Source: Oegoconia quadripuncta (lineage: Eukaryota; Arthropoda; Insecta; Lepidoptera; Autostichidae). From it: DNA of 64,000 nucleotides. The translations under genes were made by a program, and so were the position numbers. The stretch lies in contig OX438757.1 of the NCBI GenBank assembly GCA_949316235.1, forward strand, positions 11,464,657 through 11,528,656, written 5' to 3'. The notes below the pieces were generated by a model, which had not been told where the DNA came from, did no database searches, and saw only the letters and a list, made by a program, of their open reading frames with translations. The stretch's first letter is position 1. Each line of letters opens with the position of its first letter. This document shows, one piece after another, positions 43,166 to 55,446 of the stretch.

Positions 43166-44462
43166 TAATATGTGAAAAACATTGAGAAGGTAACTGAATT
43201 ATAGTATAGTAGTAAATGCAATAGTTCCGATAAAATTTTTAGGATTCCATAGTCAATGGCAAAAACGGAACTCTTATAATTTCGATCTCTCCGTCTGTAG
43301 CTAGTTAATGATTAGATTAATTACTACCGTATAAAGTCAATAATCTGTCCGGAAATTCAAAATTAACAAACATCTCGTCTATGCTGATGTAGGTATATCA
43401 TCGTTTTCAAAACTATCAATGGCTCTTCTTGTTAGCATAGGACTACAATAGAACGAAAATTTATTGTATTCCAAAGTAATTTAATCAATTAATTTGAGTG
43501 CACGAAGGTTATTGAATGAATCAATTATTCAATAACAAAATGAAATCTGCGTAAATTTAGTTATTTCAATAGGTTCCAATAAGGGGCAGTATCTATGATG
43601 CCGTTGGTAGGATATTGGTTGGTTGTCGGCGTTACCCTCTTCGTATATCAAATGAAGTACTTCTGACTATTCGTCAGCAACGATTCGATAGACGATGTAA
43701 TTATACGGTGGAGGTATAATTTTGATACTTGACCGGATTGCTCATTTTTATTCTTTCATTTTTTCATTTCATATTTTTAAACTTGGCCTAGATGTTATAA
43801 TTTTCCTTTCAATTTCCTATTATTGTAATTACTTAAAAAAATAGCTATTTAATTGAAATGCACATGTACAAGTAAATTTAACAAAAATGGCAGTTGGAAA
43901 GCTTAGTATTCCTTAATCACATCTCTATACCGAAATTTATAGTTAGGTAACCCCCAACCAATATGAGAGTATTTATCCAAATAAATTTACCTCCACTTTA
44001 TATATGTTTTATAAACGTTTTTTTTAAATTTTTATTCATTACTTTGTAGGCGTTATAGATAATAGTATAGTATTCTTCGTTATCTTTATCGCCTATCCGA
44101 ATAACAAACAAAACATCAATGAATAAAACAGCTGTGTTAAGTAAACAGACATACAGACGAACTATGGGTAGGAACTTGTAGTTTCGCCACATCTGGATCA
44201 TAAAAAACCTATGTCATATAGGTTGACACTCGACGGAGTTTTATTGTATCTAGTTTTGCACGCATGGAGTTATTTTATTGCGGACTCTTGTCTTTTCTCT
44301 TAAAGACAGCTCTTAGAATCTGTCACGCATCACAAATGCTTTTTTTTGTTGTAGTGTATGTTTTCTTCGTTATCCTAAATAAAGAAAGGAAAGTAAATAA
44401 TATTTGGTGTGGATAGTATGTTATGAAATTGTAATTTAAGTATTATTGTGTACTAAATTGTA
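43166..44462. other. 1.3 kb without a recognised gene
   Basis: There is a small hairpin at 43508-43534 (TTATTGAAT...ATTCAATAA). Nothing else can be assigned. Confidence 0.4.
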
Positions 44463-44880
44463 AATAAAAAAAAAAGACCAAGTGCGTATCGGGCCACGCC
44501 TTGTGTAGGGTTCCATACTTGCCCTTACAAATTATTTAAACACAAAATACATTTTATAAGTTTTTCGACTATTACTCATTAACTTGTAAAGACCTACTTA
44601 ACTGTAATAGTTTTCCTTTTAACTTCATTATAATGCCTTGAATATTTTTAAGTATTTCTTAAACGGAATCCTAAATTGAAAAACTGTTTAAGGGTACTTA
44701 ATATTTTTGAATGACCGATCCAACGACACTTACAAAAATAAAGGAAAATTTATCCCCACTTAAAAAAAAATACATTTTTCTAGATTTTATTTTACCACTT
44801 TGTCGGCGTGATTAATATGCAACATTACAGCTTTCTAGTACTCGGTCAGACAGACAGACGGACATGACAAACACATTTTT
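44463..44880 (+). repeat. Dispersed GACCAAGTGCG...GGGTTCC repeat
   Basis: It starts after an A run with GACCAAGTGCGTATCGGGCC and GTAGGGTTCCATAC, and ends with GGTCAGACAGACAGACGGAC. This pattern is common in lepidopteran genomes. The class is not certain. Confidence 0.6.
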
Positions 44881-45288
44881 TTATTCTAATATCAAATAGC
44901 TTTAGTCACACCATACATTGGGATCGATGCTCGTATGATTGTAAATGTAGATTGATTGGTTGCACATCTCGCTTCTTTTTGAAATCCAGTGTAGACTGCA
45001 GTTGCTCCATTATGCCACTATTCTGCACGATTTAGTGACTGCAATCACAGCATCGAAGCTTTAGCAGAACATTGAACGAACAATCGGACCAACTAGAAAC
45101 TGCCAACACGTATATTTTAAATGAAAACAGTAGAGATGCAGTCTCTGTCGATTTCTCGAGATTTTATTTTTGGTGTGAGGTGGTAGGTACCTAAACTGCA
45201 GATATTACTCATCAGACAATGACAAAGCTTTCTGGTTTACTAGTAAAGTCTGAGCTGTGGAATATTCGAATATGTGGAATACCAATAC
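44881..45288. other. No feature seen
   Basis: Unassigned DNA. Confidence 0.35.
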
Positions 45289-45372
45289 CCCAGCGGGGTA
45301 CATATTTAGTACTCGGTTTGGTTGGTGGTAGGGCATTTTAAATGTCCACATGGCTACCTACCACCATCTTAT
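45289..45372 (+). repeat. SINE family A fragment
   Basis: CCCAGCGGGGTACATATTTA and TAGGGCATTTTAAATGTCC. Head and tail are missing. Confidence 0.78.
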
Positions 45373-45393
45373 CCAATTATCCATTACATTATC

Positions 45394-45512
45394 CAAGACT
45401 CGTGAATAAATGTTCGTATTCATCACATAAACATTTACCCCTCGCGGGATTCGAACCCGCAACCGTTGGTTTCGCTGATAGGGTCACTATCCACTACATC
45501 AGCGGTCGTCAC
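45394..45512 (-). repeat. tRNA-derived SINE family B, minus strand
   Basis: CTCGCGGGATTCGAACCCGC and ACTATCCACTACATCAGCGG mirror the plus-strand copy at 48250. Confidence 0.78.
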
Positions 45513-46847
45513 AGGCCTCCGACTTGGCTTAACGAATGCATTCTAGAATTCAGTTTAAAGAATAAATTTTTTGGCCAGGTGCGTTTTGAACCACGAGTAG
45601 CTCATGGTTTCACAGTCAATAATAATACATTTTAGAGTTCAAAGTTATTTCCGTAACAAAAACCTGCAAAACGGAACAATTTTGGATCCACCTCCCTGTC
45701 TGTCCGCCTGTCACCGCCATTTATTTCAGAAGCTATTTAACGTACACAATTGAAAGTTACAGTTGTAGAAACTTCATGGTATTGTTTCCGAAACAGTAGT
45801 ACCTATTGTGGACATATTTACTGACAGACAGACAAATGCTTAATGCTGTTATTATCTCTGATATATCTGTGCCCTGTGGTATCCGGCACGTATAATCCGT
45901 CTTCCCGTAGGTGTCTTAAAAGGCGACTAAGAGACTTTACAGCAAAACACATCTATAATGCATTATAGTATAGACTTGCACGTTTCAACGGCGATGGGCT
46001 CACCTACTGTCACGTGTGCATTTCTGTATTTCTAAAGGTGAATCGTGGGTGCTGTTTCATGCTTTAAAATTTTAATCTTCGGAACACTTAAAAGTTTATA
46101 TGTGGGATAACTCTGACCAACCTATTTGGGATTAACTTCGTTGGGCATTTTTATGACAAGTTCGCTGCTTAGTGTTTCATGACGAGATCGAATCAGGAAT
46201 ACCTATATTATAAAGGTAAATACCACCTTCTTACCACCTGTAACCTTAAGTCTATAATCAAGTGGCATTGCGGTCCGGCTGTTTGAGATAAGATAACCTT
46301 ATCTCAAATAAACTGAAGGATTTGGTTGAGGTCCACCTTGGTACGGTCTTTCTCATACCAAGGGCTTAAGCTATGAGAAAGCTTTTCTCGATATTGAGTT
46401 GTTAAAAAAATTGACAGCAAAGTTTAAGACACGAAAACACTTTTAACTGACGACGAAAAGTACGTAAAGGAAGTTAAAATTTGTAACGTCCAAGTTTTTA
46501 GAAGGAATGGGACATAAATCTGATGTAATCATTTTCGGCGGTTTACAATGTACCTATATTTGAAAAGCACACGGCATCTGTATATTGAATAGCAATTGTG
46601 GCTCGCTGTAATTTAATTATTATATGTACCTACGTTCAAACTAATCTGAGGTTAAAATGATCACAGGAATTTCCTATTATCCTAATACAAACATTGAATT
46701 ACACAATTCGTCATGGTTTTAATTAAAGGATTGAAAACATTAATATAATAGTTTAGAATATTTAACTGCAAGTAGGTACTCGTACCAATCTGTGGTCAAG
46801 TTGCTTATTTCTTGTCGACTTCTGACAGCGGTGCAGAGACCAAATCA
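45513..46847. other. No gene; fragments of dispersed repeats
   Basis: The GGGTTCC-type repeat lies at 45570-45840. The GGCGACT repeat is at 45890-46030 (CCGTAGGTGTCTTAAAAGGC, GATGGGCTCACC). A short LINE-like ACGAGATCGAATCAGGAAT lies at 46180. The rest is unassigned. Confidence 0.45.
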
Positions 46848-46990
46848 AATCAAAAATGCTTTATTTTGTAGGTATACAGGGTACACTTAAAATAGTCAGA
46901 TTTTACATTTTTAAAGCTACTGCTTGTTCAAAAAGCAATTTTCCCCTGAGAAGAACAAGCAAGAAACTCGAGAGGTCGCTCGTTTAAAAA
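46848..46990 (-). repeat. LINE 3' tail, minus strand (GATTT-tailed)
   Basis: AAATCAAATCAAAAATGCTT TATTTTG at the left is the reverse complement of a GATT-repeat tail. GAAGAACAAGCAAGAAACTC at the right is a typical 3' UTR word of a lepidopteran CR1-like family. Relatives are at 48529 and 7352. Confidence 0.68.
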
Positions 46991-47011
46991 AAAGGTTTTT
47001 GACCTGACTGT

Positions 47012-47530
47012 GCTTTGGTGCATTTCTCTGTCACAGACCTTCTACATCCTTTCTGTATATTCTGGGACTGTCCGGATGAGCATCTGTCATCTCTCATAAG
47101 ATTGTTCATACATGCTAGTCGGTTTAGGGTTCTCTTGACTCGGCCTTTCATTAAGATGCCCCGATTTGATCATGGTACGTTCGTCGTGGTCTTCCCCTAC
47201 CAACACTACCATCCACATTCGCATCGTATATATCTATCGTTAGTCTTCTTTCATTCATCCTCTCTACATGTGCAAACTATCTCAGCATACCTTTTTCAAT
47301 CTTTGTCACTACGCCTTCTTTCACACTGCTTAACACCCTAATTACACTATTTCTGATTCTATCTTTTAAAGTCACCCCATTCATACTTCTCAATGATCTC
47401 ATTTCCACTGTGTTAATTCTACTTTCATTCTTCTTCTGCCATAACCAACATTCATTCCCGTAAATCAGTGTTGGAACCAGCACCTCGCCATAAACAGCCA
47501 GACAAGCTTTTTTGGACGCATTCAAGCTTC
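47012..47530 (-). pseudogene. RTE-like LINE remnant (post-RT region), minus strand
   Basis: The minus strand reads KKACLAVYGEVLVPTLIYGN, then MRSLRSMNGVTLKDRIRNSV, and further on GMLRWFAHVERMNERRLT and GRGRPRRTYHDQIG. These are the C-terminal blocks of RTE-type LINE proteins. Frameshifts are present. Confidence 0.72.
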
Positions 47531-48249
47531 ACATAAAGACATGCAGTGCTCCATTCACCTGATTTCCGGCACTTCTTTCGATGTCCTCTTCACACTTATG
47601 AAATACAGAATAAATCAAAAATTTCGTTCTGACCTGCACTCGAGAGGCCTAAAAGCTTATTATAAATAATTCTTAAATCGGACTCGGACTTGGCCTGTTT
47701 TTTCATTTGGTTCGAATTTATGGACTTGTTTTCTTGGCACTCTAATATTTCCAACATGCTCTGTATACCTACAGACACCAGACATGTTGGATAAGTCTTG
47801 CGAGGTCTCGTGCTATATAACGCTATTCCCACAGTAACAAGGACAGCTAACTTGGAAAAAAGACACCAACAAGTTACAATAAGTACAAATAGACTTTAGA
47901 TTCGATTACATTTGCTAACATATCTTCGGATAACAAAGATGTGTCGAGATCCAAGGATTGTATTTTTATTGTACGCAAAGAAAATAGACGTTTGTTTCCC
48001 GCAAATCAAGAGAAACGACGTTGCTCGATGAAACGTGAATCGGAGGCCCTTTGTGCTGTCACACTACTCTTTGTAATGCTGTCATATTCTGTAGGGAGTT
48101 TTATATCAAAGACCACACTGGATGTTTTGTGAGCTTATGAGGTACAGGACATATCAGATTATTATGCATTCGGTATTTTTTCTCAACATTTTCCTCCAAG
48201 TTATCCTTCTTATAGAAGTCTCCTTTCCTCACTACACATGCATATTTGG
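47531..48249. other. No recognised gene
   Basis: A stretch with TTCGTTCTGACCTGCACTCG at 47618-47645 resembles 24920-24950, so it is a shared repeat piece. The rest is unassigned. Confidence 0.4.
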
Positions 48250-48375
48250 ACGACCGGTTGGTGTAGTGGATAGTGACCCTGTCAGTGAAACCAACGGTTG
48301 CAGGTTCGAATCCCGCGTGAAATAATGTTTGTGTGATGAATACGAACATTTTTTCCTGAGTCATTTATATAAATT
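48250..48375 (+). repeat. tRNA-derived SINE family B
   Basis: CGACCGGTTGGTGTAGTGGA, B box GGTTCGAATCC and GATGAATACGAACATTTTT. Confidence 0.8.
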
Positions 48376-48528
48376 ATTTATGTATGAAAAGTTAATCATT
48401 TATGAAACGGTGTAACCGATTTATCAAACATGGCTAAGAAATCCCGAATATACTCTAAAATATATATATAAGAAAAATCCTCGAAAGACTGATATCATCG
48501 AAATACACCAAAAACTGTGTGAACTAAT

Positions 48529-48665
48529 CAAATCAAATCAAAAATATTTTGTTCAATGTAGGATACAAAAATACCGTTTATTGAAAGTCAACATGTTATT
48601 TTTTTTTTAAACTACATCGCTTCACAAGGTTTTATAGTTAGGGAGAAGAAGCGACAAGAGACAAA
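48529..48665 (-). repeat. LINE 3' tail, minus strand
   Basis: AATCAAATCAAAAATATTTTG at the left and TTAGGGAGAAGAAGCGACAA at the right. The right part matches the fragment inside the Polinton at 7352-7430. Confidence 0.65.
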
Positions 48666-49653
48666 ATAATTAGCTTAAAAACGGTTTCATCGGGTTTCAT
48701 CAAACACACAAACACAAAAACTGCACTTAATAAGGGCCACGCATGGTATCTCGGTAGAGATACGTCCGGACAAACATACACATCTAAAACTTTGCCATAC
48801 ACTCCGCTGTATTGCAAACGTATTAAAAATGTTCAACTTTTCATGTTGACAGTACCTACTGCGTAACTCACGGACCTTCAGTCTCTGAATAAATTTGTAC
48901 TAACTGGAATTCAACAGCCGAGGTAGTCGAGATTTATTATGTCGTAGCCTATTCGCAAACTAGAAAGCTGTATAATTAAGCCCTATGAATAATATGTTAA
49001 TTTAATTTTACTAGTATCACGCAATCTTTTACCGACCCTTAAAACGTTTATTGTTCCGCCGAAAAAGACGTCGGCGAGAGTTAATTGCTTTGGAATCAAT
49101 TAAAAAAAGAATCGAGAATTATGTGCAAGTAATAAGTTTCGGAATGGTTGTTGGGAAGGGGAGGGCCCTTGTCTCAAGATTTTGGTCCGGCAGATCTCGG
49201 ACGGAATTTCATAGAGGGAGCCTCAAGGGTGTCACAGTTATCCGGTCTACGCACTATGCATAAGAATTGCGGCGGACTATTTGCACTACCTCAGGATGTT
49301 ACCAAATGGAAAAATCACTTGACAGATAATTTGACGGTATTTATAAAGTTTAAAATCTTCTGTATTCATCTTGCCCATCAATCGATAATGTTTAACCCAG
49401 GGTAGCTTTTCACGTAGACATACCTACAAACAATAACCCAAGTGTTGAAGCCCCAAGGTCCCGATATTTTTCAGTCTAGATTTAAACCAGTAAATAAATG
49501 AAATTAGGGCTCAAAAGTATTATTATTAATAGCGGATTAGGAAGTTGAAGTGGTATTTAATAAAGGATTTTATGACGGGGGAAAAACGAGTACTTCAGAA
49601 GTAACGCCACTGGGTGTCATAAATTATAAATGACCCTGATTGATTGATATATC
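48666..49653. other. No recognised gene
   Basis: Two short overlapping frames at 49051-49405 show no domain. Confidence 0.35.
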
Positions 49654-50385
49654 TTGAGACTTTTTTGTGTTCGGCAGCAGCAGATCAAACAGTTAACTGA
49701 TGTGGCTACTGCAAGATTGGTTTATTTTAGTTATTTACATAGTATAATGGCCTACGGTACTTTGCTTTGGGGACGACCAGCTGACATAGTACATTTGTTT
49801 ATATTGCGAAAGAGAGAAATACGAGCAATTTATAATCTGCGTCGATTCGACTCTCTCCGGGACAGGTCTAATTAATATTTTAACTGTTTCTTCCTAGTTT
49901 ATTAATGAGAATATTATGTACGTTTGAAAAATATTTCTGCATTCTCGAAAAAGACTGACAAGTATAACTTAAATTTGAGATATAAGGAAAAATTGGCTAC
50001 CCCTGTGTTCAGACTAAGCAAAGTTAACACATCATTTATGGGACACTGTATACGCTTTTATAAACTGAGAAATGTCAAAATAACATTAACAAAAAAAGGT
50101 TATTAAAAATTTGTGACTATCTGAATAAGAAACGCCCTAGGTATACTTAGGTATAGCTCCCATAAATAATTGTATTAGTTGTATACTTTTTATTTAAAAC
50201 AAAAGGACAACAATGATCTTGTGAGTTTTTTGTGCCGCTTCTTTTACCATAGATGGTTTCCCTTTCCGAAGGGGTAGTAGCTTCGACAAACTGACTGACA
50301 GTTAAATGCAATAAGCCCTATTATTATTTTCACTAGATTTAAATTAACATTCAACAAATTCATCATGTTTGAACTAAATGCCCGA
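49654..50385 (+). pseudogene. LINE remnant: RT C-terminal region and 3' UTR
   Basis: 49654-49875 encodes DVATARLVYFSYLHSIMAYG, then LLWGRPAD and LRKREIRAIYNLRRFDSLRD. 49924-50106 encodes KLATPVFRLSKVNTSFMGHC. Both are words of jockey/CR1-type LINE proteins. The 3' UTR (AATGCAATAAGCCCTATTAT) matches 57027-57565. Confidence 0.75.
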
Positions 50386-51424
50386 AGTTTGACGTTTGTG
50401 GGATTCGGCTTTCATTCAGCAACATTCTTACCTTCGTTTAATGTAAGGTTACACCCTTGCTGATTTAAAACACTCCACGGTATTTTTGCCTAGTGCGTGC
50501 AGACCGGTGGCATCTAGGGTGTGTACAGAATAAGGGGCAGAAGGCTCGCTCGTTATTTATAATTTATTCCCTCAATTAATACGTCTCGGGCGATTGTTCG
50601 TCTGCGCTTTTGTCTACGACTACGATAAAGTTTCAAGAACAGATGGCAAGATAGGATCCGATGTTAGTTTCCTGATTTCCTCACGACGCGAGAACTTGCA
50701 ATTGAGGTTTTAATCTCTAGTGAAACTTTGTAATTTGTAAATGTAACGGCTTTAGATATGTACATATAACAATGTCTTAAAAGAAAGAATAGCTATTGTG
50801 CAGTCTGACCACTTTAAACTTCGCTTTGTTGTCTGTCTCTTAACTTTTGGCGACCGGAATACTTTTTTAAGTGGTATGTAGGTAGGTACTTTGTAAGCTT
50901 GTGTTGAGTAGATGATTCTTCGAGAAAGTCTAGTTCACGAATGTTATTTACTAGGTGTTGTCTACGGAGAATTAGCACCGTGATATGGCTACTGATAATT
51001 CAAAAATTGAAGATAAGTAGCTTATTATTAATATCTGAATTTATATAATAGCTAGTTTCTATCTTGTTTTGAACACATTACAATTCGTATTGTAGGAAAT
51101 ATGTCATCATATATGGACCAAAGAGCTCCCCCATAGATTGCCCGAGCGACCGGTTGGAAGCAGCCTGAATCCAGCCACTTCCCGCAACCTTCATTAGCTG
51201 TGGGTGGACATGCTACGCTGCGCTTGCGGCTGCGTAGCATGCTCCAGAAGACCTCCAGCTCCATATGTGCGTAAGAGTCAAAAATTGCAAAATGGACGGA
51301 CTACTTGATGAAGTTCACAGGAAGTCTCTGGATGCATGCCGCTTCCAACCGGTGTAGTAGACGTCCTATATCTGATATGATGGACTTAATTTTGCGATCT
51401 GTGAATAATGTTACATATCTATAC
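50386..51424. other. 1 kb without a recognised gene
   Basis: A word pair GCGACCGGTTGGAAGCAGCC (51148) and GCCGCTTCCAACCGGTGTAG (51339) forms an imperfect inverted repeat, also related to 28008. Nothing else can be assigned. Confidence 0.4.
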
Positions 51425-51640
51425 CAAAAGGTTAGGCGTTTGAATCCCGCTAGGGGCATATGTTTGAATGATGAATACAGACGTGATCACGAGTTATGGA
51501 TGTAATTTCATTTATATAGGTATTTATTTACAAAAGAACATGTAGGTGTGTAGTTTATCAACCTAACTATTTGTTATCCATAATACAATGCTTAGTGTGT
51601 AACTAGATGGCGCTGTGTGTATGTGCAAAGATATTTATTT
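51425..51640 (+). repeat. tRNA-derived SINE family B, plus strand (head degenerate)
   Basis: AATCCCGCTAGGGGCATATG leads through to AACTAGATGGCGCTGTGTGT and an AAAGATATTTATTTATTTG tail. It faces a second copy at 51755-51968 on the other strand. Confidence 0.8.
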
Positions 51641-51754
51641 ATTTGTTTCATTTACATTTTAACACAACGCAGTGTTCATTTTCATTTTATTGTACTTTTT
51701 TGTCTAATTTAAAAACGCCATACAATGTTCTGCTTACTCTGTATATAATAATAA

Positions 51755-51968
51755 TAATAAATATCTTTGCACATAGCGCCATCTAGTTCTACACTAAGTA
51801 ACTAGACTTGTATTATCGATACCGGATGGTTGATAAACACAAATAATTTTTCTACACAAATACATTTTTTTGTAAATAAATACATAAATGAAAAACATCC
51901 ATAACTCGTGACCACATGTCTGTATTCATCATACAAACATATGCCCCTAGCGGGATTCGAACCCTTCT
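51755..51968 (-). repeat. tRNA-derived SINE family B, minus strand
   Basis: AAATATCTTTGCACATAGCG is the tail end, followed by CGCCATCTAGTTCTACAC; GCCCCTAGCGGGATTCGAAC is the head end. Confidence 0.82.
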
Positions 51969-52305
51969 ATACTTCTTTAACTTAGCTATAGATTGTATGC
52001 AGATTGTAGAATACTTGACTGTAGGCACGGCGCACTGGCGAAGTTAAAATATCAAGCCATTTTACTATTTGACTCCACTGCAGTGTTCGTGAGAGCGCTT
52101 TAAATTTCACTTAATTGGATTATTATACAGAAACGATGCCCAAAACGTGTGTCTATCCGGTGCCGAGTTGTATCGAAGTCTAGCTGAAGTTAACTTATTA
52201 ACTTAATATACGCTTTTATTACAGTTAGTTAAAGGTAAGAGAGAAAATTAGTATTCTCTTGAAAATGTTCTTGCATATTTCAGATCTTGGCTATATTTTG
52301 TTACT
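51969..52305. other. No feature seen
   Basis: Unassigned AT-rich DNA. Confidence 0.35.
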
Positions 52306-52348
52306 TATTCACCATTTAATGTATCAGCGTTACATTAAATGGTGAATA
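52306..52348. repeat. Perfect 18-bp hairpin, 7-nt loop
   Basis: TATTCACCATTTAATGTA and its exact reverse complement flank TCAGCGT. Confidence 0.88.
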
Positions 52349-52384
52349 TCATAGAACTTAGAGCGTTTTCATGTTTTTTATTAT

Positions 52385-52545
52385 ATAACATCACGACCTT
52401 TATCCTAAATGGGGTGGTCAAAGGTATTCCAAACATTAGCGTTTGGGTGTTCCAAATATTAAAAGTTTAATGTTTGAAACAACATCCACCTTTCATCTTT
52501 CGAAATATAAAATCACGTTTACGACATCCACGGGAAGAGACTTTT
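52385..52545 (+). repeat. Copy of the TCCAAACATTAGCGTTTGGG repeat
   Basis: It shares CCTTTATCCTAAATGGGG, TTGGGTGTTCCAAATATTA, GAAACAACATCCACC and CCACGGGAAGAGAC with the cluster at 25135-25765. Confidence 0.6.
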
Positions 52546-55020
52546 ATATGCCTGTATAACATTTGTAGAATTATAAAATTGTTTAAAACAGAACAAACTA
52601 AAATAAAAATAAAAAACCTGTCACGATATTTTCAATTAGGTATGTCATTAACACATTAGACACTTAAGAATTGTAACCATTGTTACGTCTATGTCAAACA
52701 TGAGAGAAACATAAAAACAATAGCATTATACATATATGTAAGTATATCAAAATTAATCAATAAAATACTATAAGTTTTTTTTTTACGCACGACGGATTCG
52801 TACTTTACCTTGACTTGACGTATGTAACCATTGTTACGTCAACGTCATAATATTGCTTTAGAACGTCATAATATGACGTTAGGGAATGACTGACATCTTC
52901 TTATTCGCCAATTAGTGCCACAGACATAATCATTGTTAACCATATCATATTGTAATACACGCAGATTATTTTACATATTTATAAAAACAAAATAAATAAT
53001 AACATTCACAGATTGAAAAATTGGCCCAGAACATGCCAAACCGGAAGAGGGCTAAGAGGCTAAGTGTGTTTGCTATTTAATCAGCGTGTCTTAACCTCTG
53101 AACGAAATAGAGACCAGCCTTCCGTTCATTATTTTGAAACTTCAACTTCGAAAGATATCTGAGCATACATTACTGAGGATTGTTTTATTACCTATATAAT
53201 AACAATAATGTAAAAGTACCAATTTTCTTGGAATATAATTAAAACGTTACCCACTCAATTATAACGATAACCATTGTCGGTAACATAATAAGAATCACTA
53301 ATTGGCATAAGTTTGGTATTAGTTTACTATAATATAATTTCTGCAATAATTCTGTTGATTCTATGTAAATAAGTAAATAAATAAATATCTTTTGAAAAGG
53401 ACAATGAGCGCCTGGCCCCCACAGCTGACAGGTTTCCACCGCAAACGGAGCAAAAATATAATCCCCACTGAGGCTAGCATATTTGCGCCGTTTCAGGCTC
53501 TCAGCGGATGCGACTGTAGGGGACCAATCGCGCTATTTTACTATGGTTTTACAGGTCGAACGGAACGTTTTTGGTTAATATAAAAGGGTAACGCGCTATT
53601 TTTATGAACTCATTACAACTTTTTTATTATATCGTTGACGCTACCAAAGTAAAACCAATCCCAAAATGTTTAGAGCTAATGACGAGTATTAAAAAAAAAC
53701 TAGATTAATTTCCGTTCAAATGATTAGCGCGATACGAAATGCGCTTAACACAACGTTTTTGGATATGGTTTAGCTTTGTTATTATAGTTCAAACTTAGCG
53801 CGATCGGGCCCCCTGATTCCCCGTTATTAGATGTTACTGGAAGATTTGACGGTGCAAGCGTATCGCCATAAGTAGCATCCCACAGTAAAGCGCGTTCCAA
53901 CTTCTAGGACAGGACAATCATACCGTCTAGTCTGTTTCCATCATCACGTGCTCCAAAATCGGTAGATTACAGCGGTAGATTATCACATAGAGCAAAAAAT
54001 TTCTACAAGAAAATATTGTTTTAGAATGCGACACGTTTCCGCTGGGGACTGTAAATCATTCTTCCAGTAATCAAGTAGGTATATCCTCCAGTTGTCTACG
54101 TTTAAAACAACTTTTATTCTAAACATGGCATATTCTATTAGTCCACATGAACGCACAAGGGGCTGTTTACCAGAGCAGGAGTCATGCACAAATAAATGTT
54201 TATTTTATTGATTTTCACACGGCCCCATACACAATGCATCTAGTTGGTCCCACTAACACGGAGCACGATTTAATTCGACAAGGTCCTAAATTGTTCCAAC
54301 AAAAGTACCAACGAACAACTTTGACCAATTTCAAATAACGTGTGCCCTGAGCGAACCCCTATTGTAGTTCGAAACTTTTTATTTCGATAAAGTCGCATGC
54401 GTGTTTTTGAGTGGGAAAGTTTTGGAACCTTGTGCAAGTATGTTTATAAAGTTGCTGTTGGTTTTGTACTTGGATTTATGCAGTTTAGTAACATGCGATT
54501 AATTTTACGATGTGTGTAATTAAAATGTTACGGTTGTACAAAATTGTGAGTTCCGATATTATTCCACTTTGCTATTGGCTACTTTACCTATCTAACTTGT
54601 CTAAATTATAGAGCTGAATACTTTCCACATTTTCAGCTAGCTTTCTGTGACTTCGCTCGGTAAAGTAGAACTCACCTACTTCAATTATTTTCAAATTAGA
54701 CATCGTTTAGTTTGCCGGAAAGAAATTAGCTTTGACTTTTCTTTGAAAATTGTCCCGGATTTTTTCGAGCCCTTAATGAATTTAAGTGCACAGATACGAG
54801 TAGGTACTCTGTAATTATGGAGTGTCCCTCAATTAGTGGCAAAGGTTCGTATTCGGATTTTTCCTGGAAGGGGAAAGTAATGGGAGCTTTCGCAACGCAC
54901 TCGACTCTACATCCCCGTTGCTAACCATCAAAGTTGTAATTGCGACCTTACGACTCGCTGAACTGTCACGCCCCCGAAATATCCCTAACGAATATTTAAT
55001 ATACCGAAAATCGCTTATAA
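52546..55020. other. 2.5 kb upstream of the semaphorin-like gene, nothing assigned
   Basis: The word TAACCATTGTTACGTC appears twice (52672 and 52827). A less AT-rich, seemingly unique stretch lies at 53400-53580. Upstream exons or enhancers of the next gene could be here, but I see no clear signal. Confidence 0.4.
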
Positions 55021-55349
55021 ACAAAGGCGAATGCCCGCGGGTTCTCGCTCCCCGGTTTAATTGCAGGTTTAGTGTCGGCGTTCATTAGGATATGTAGGCG
55101 CTTTTTTAACGCGATTATGACGTCGCAGGGTCGGCGATAGTGAGGGCGAGGAGGGCTGCGTCACGTGCGAGGTCCGCACTCCGCAGCCCCACGCATGCGA
55201 GACCGCAGGGCGCCGGTAGCGCATGCGCGCCCCCCTGCGACCCCCGCGCGCCAGTCCGCCGCCGGCCGCCGCGCGCCCCGCCCGCCTGTGCTGCGACGAG
55301 CCGCGCGCCGCGAGTGCCCTCCAAGTGATGACGACTTGTGACTAGTGCC
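55021..55349 (+). promoter_or_regulatory. CpG-rich promoter / 5' UTR of the semaphorin-like gene
   Basis: 55135-55320 is extremely GC- and CpG-rich (CCGCCGCCGGCCGCCGCGCG), the only such island in the window. No TATA box is evident. An in-frame TGA at 55329-55331 lies upstream of the ATG at 55350, so this stretch is untranslated. The start of transcription cannot be placed. Confidence 0.6.
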
Positions 55350-55446
55350 ATGTTCGTGTTCCGCTGTGCCCTGATCGCGGCACTGGTCGCCGCCGCCGCC
55401 GCTGCCTGGCAGGAGAACGTCCGGCCCAAGGTCTTCGCACAATTAG
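55350..55446 (+). CDS. Sema1a: First coding exon of a semaphorin-1a-like gene
   Basis: The ATG at 55350 is the first in frame after an upstream stop. The exon encodes a short positive N-terminal end, a hydrophobic core (ALIAALVAAAAAA) typical of a signal peptide, and the start of the mature protein, WQENVRPKVFAQL. That start resembles the beginning of insect semaphorin-1a (W..[DN]V.PK...Q.G, from memory), a transmembrane axon-guidance ligand whose sema domain follows. The exon ends TTAG and a perfect GTGAGT donor follows at 55447, leaving one base of the next codon. No further exon is seen to the end of the window, so intron 1 is at least 8.5 kb, which fits the very large first introns of this gene. 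The assignment rests on about 15 residues and may be wrong in detail. Confidence 0.7.

Noticed and set aside
48101..48364. Protein with GFEPATVGFTDRVTIHY (also at 45342)
   Set aside because: It is translation of the tRNA-like head of SINE family B, a common false gene.
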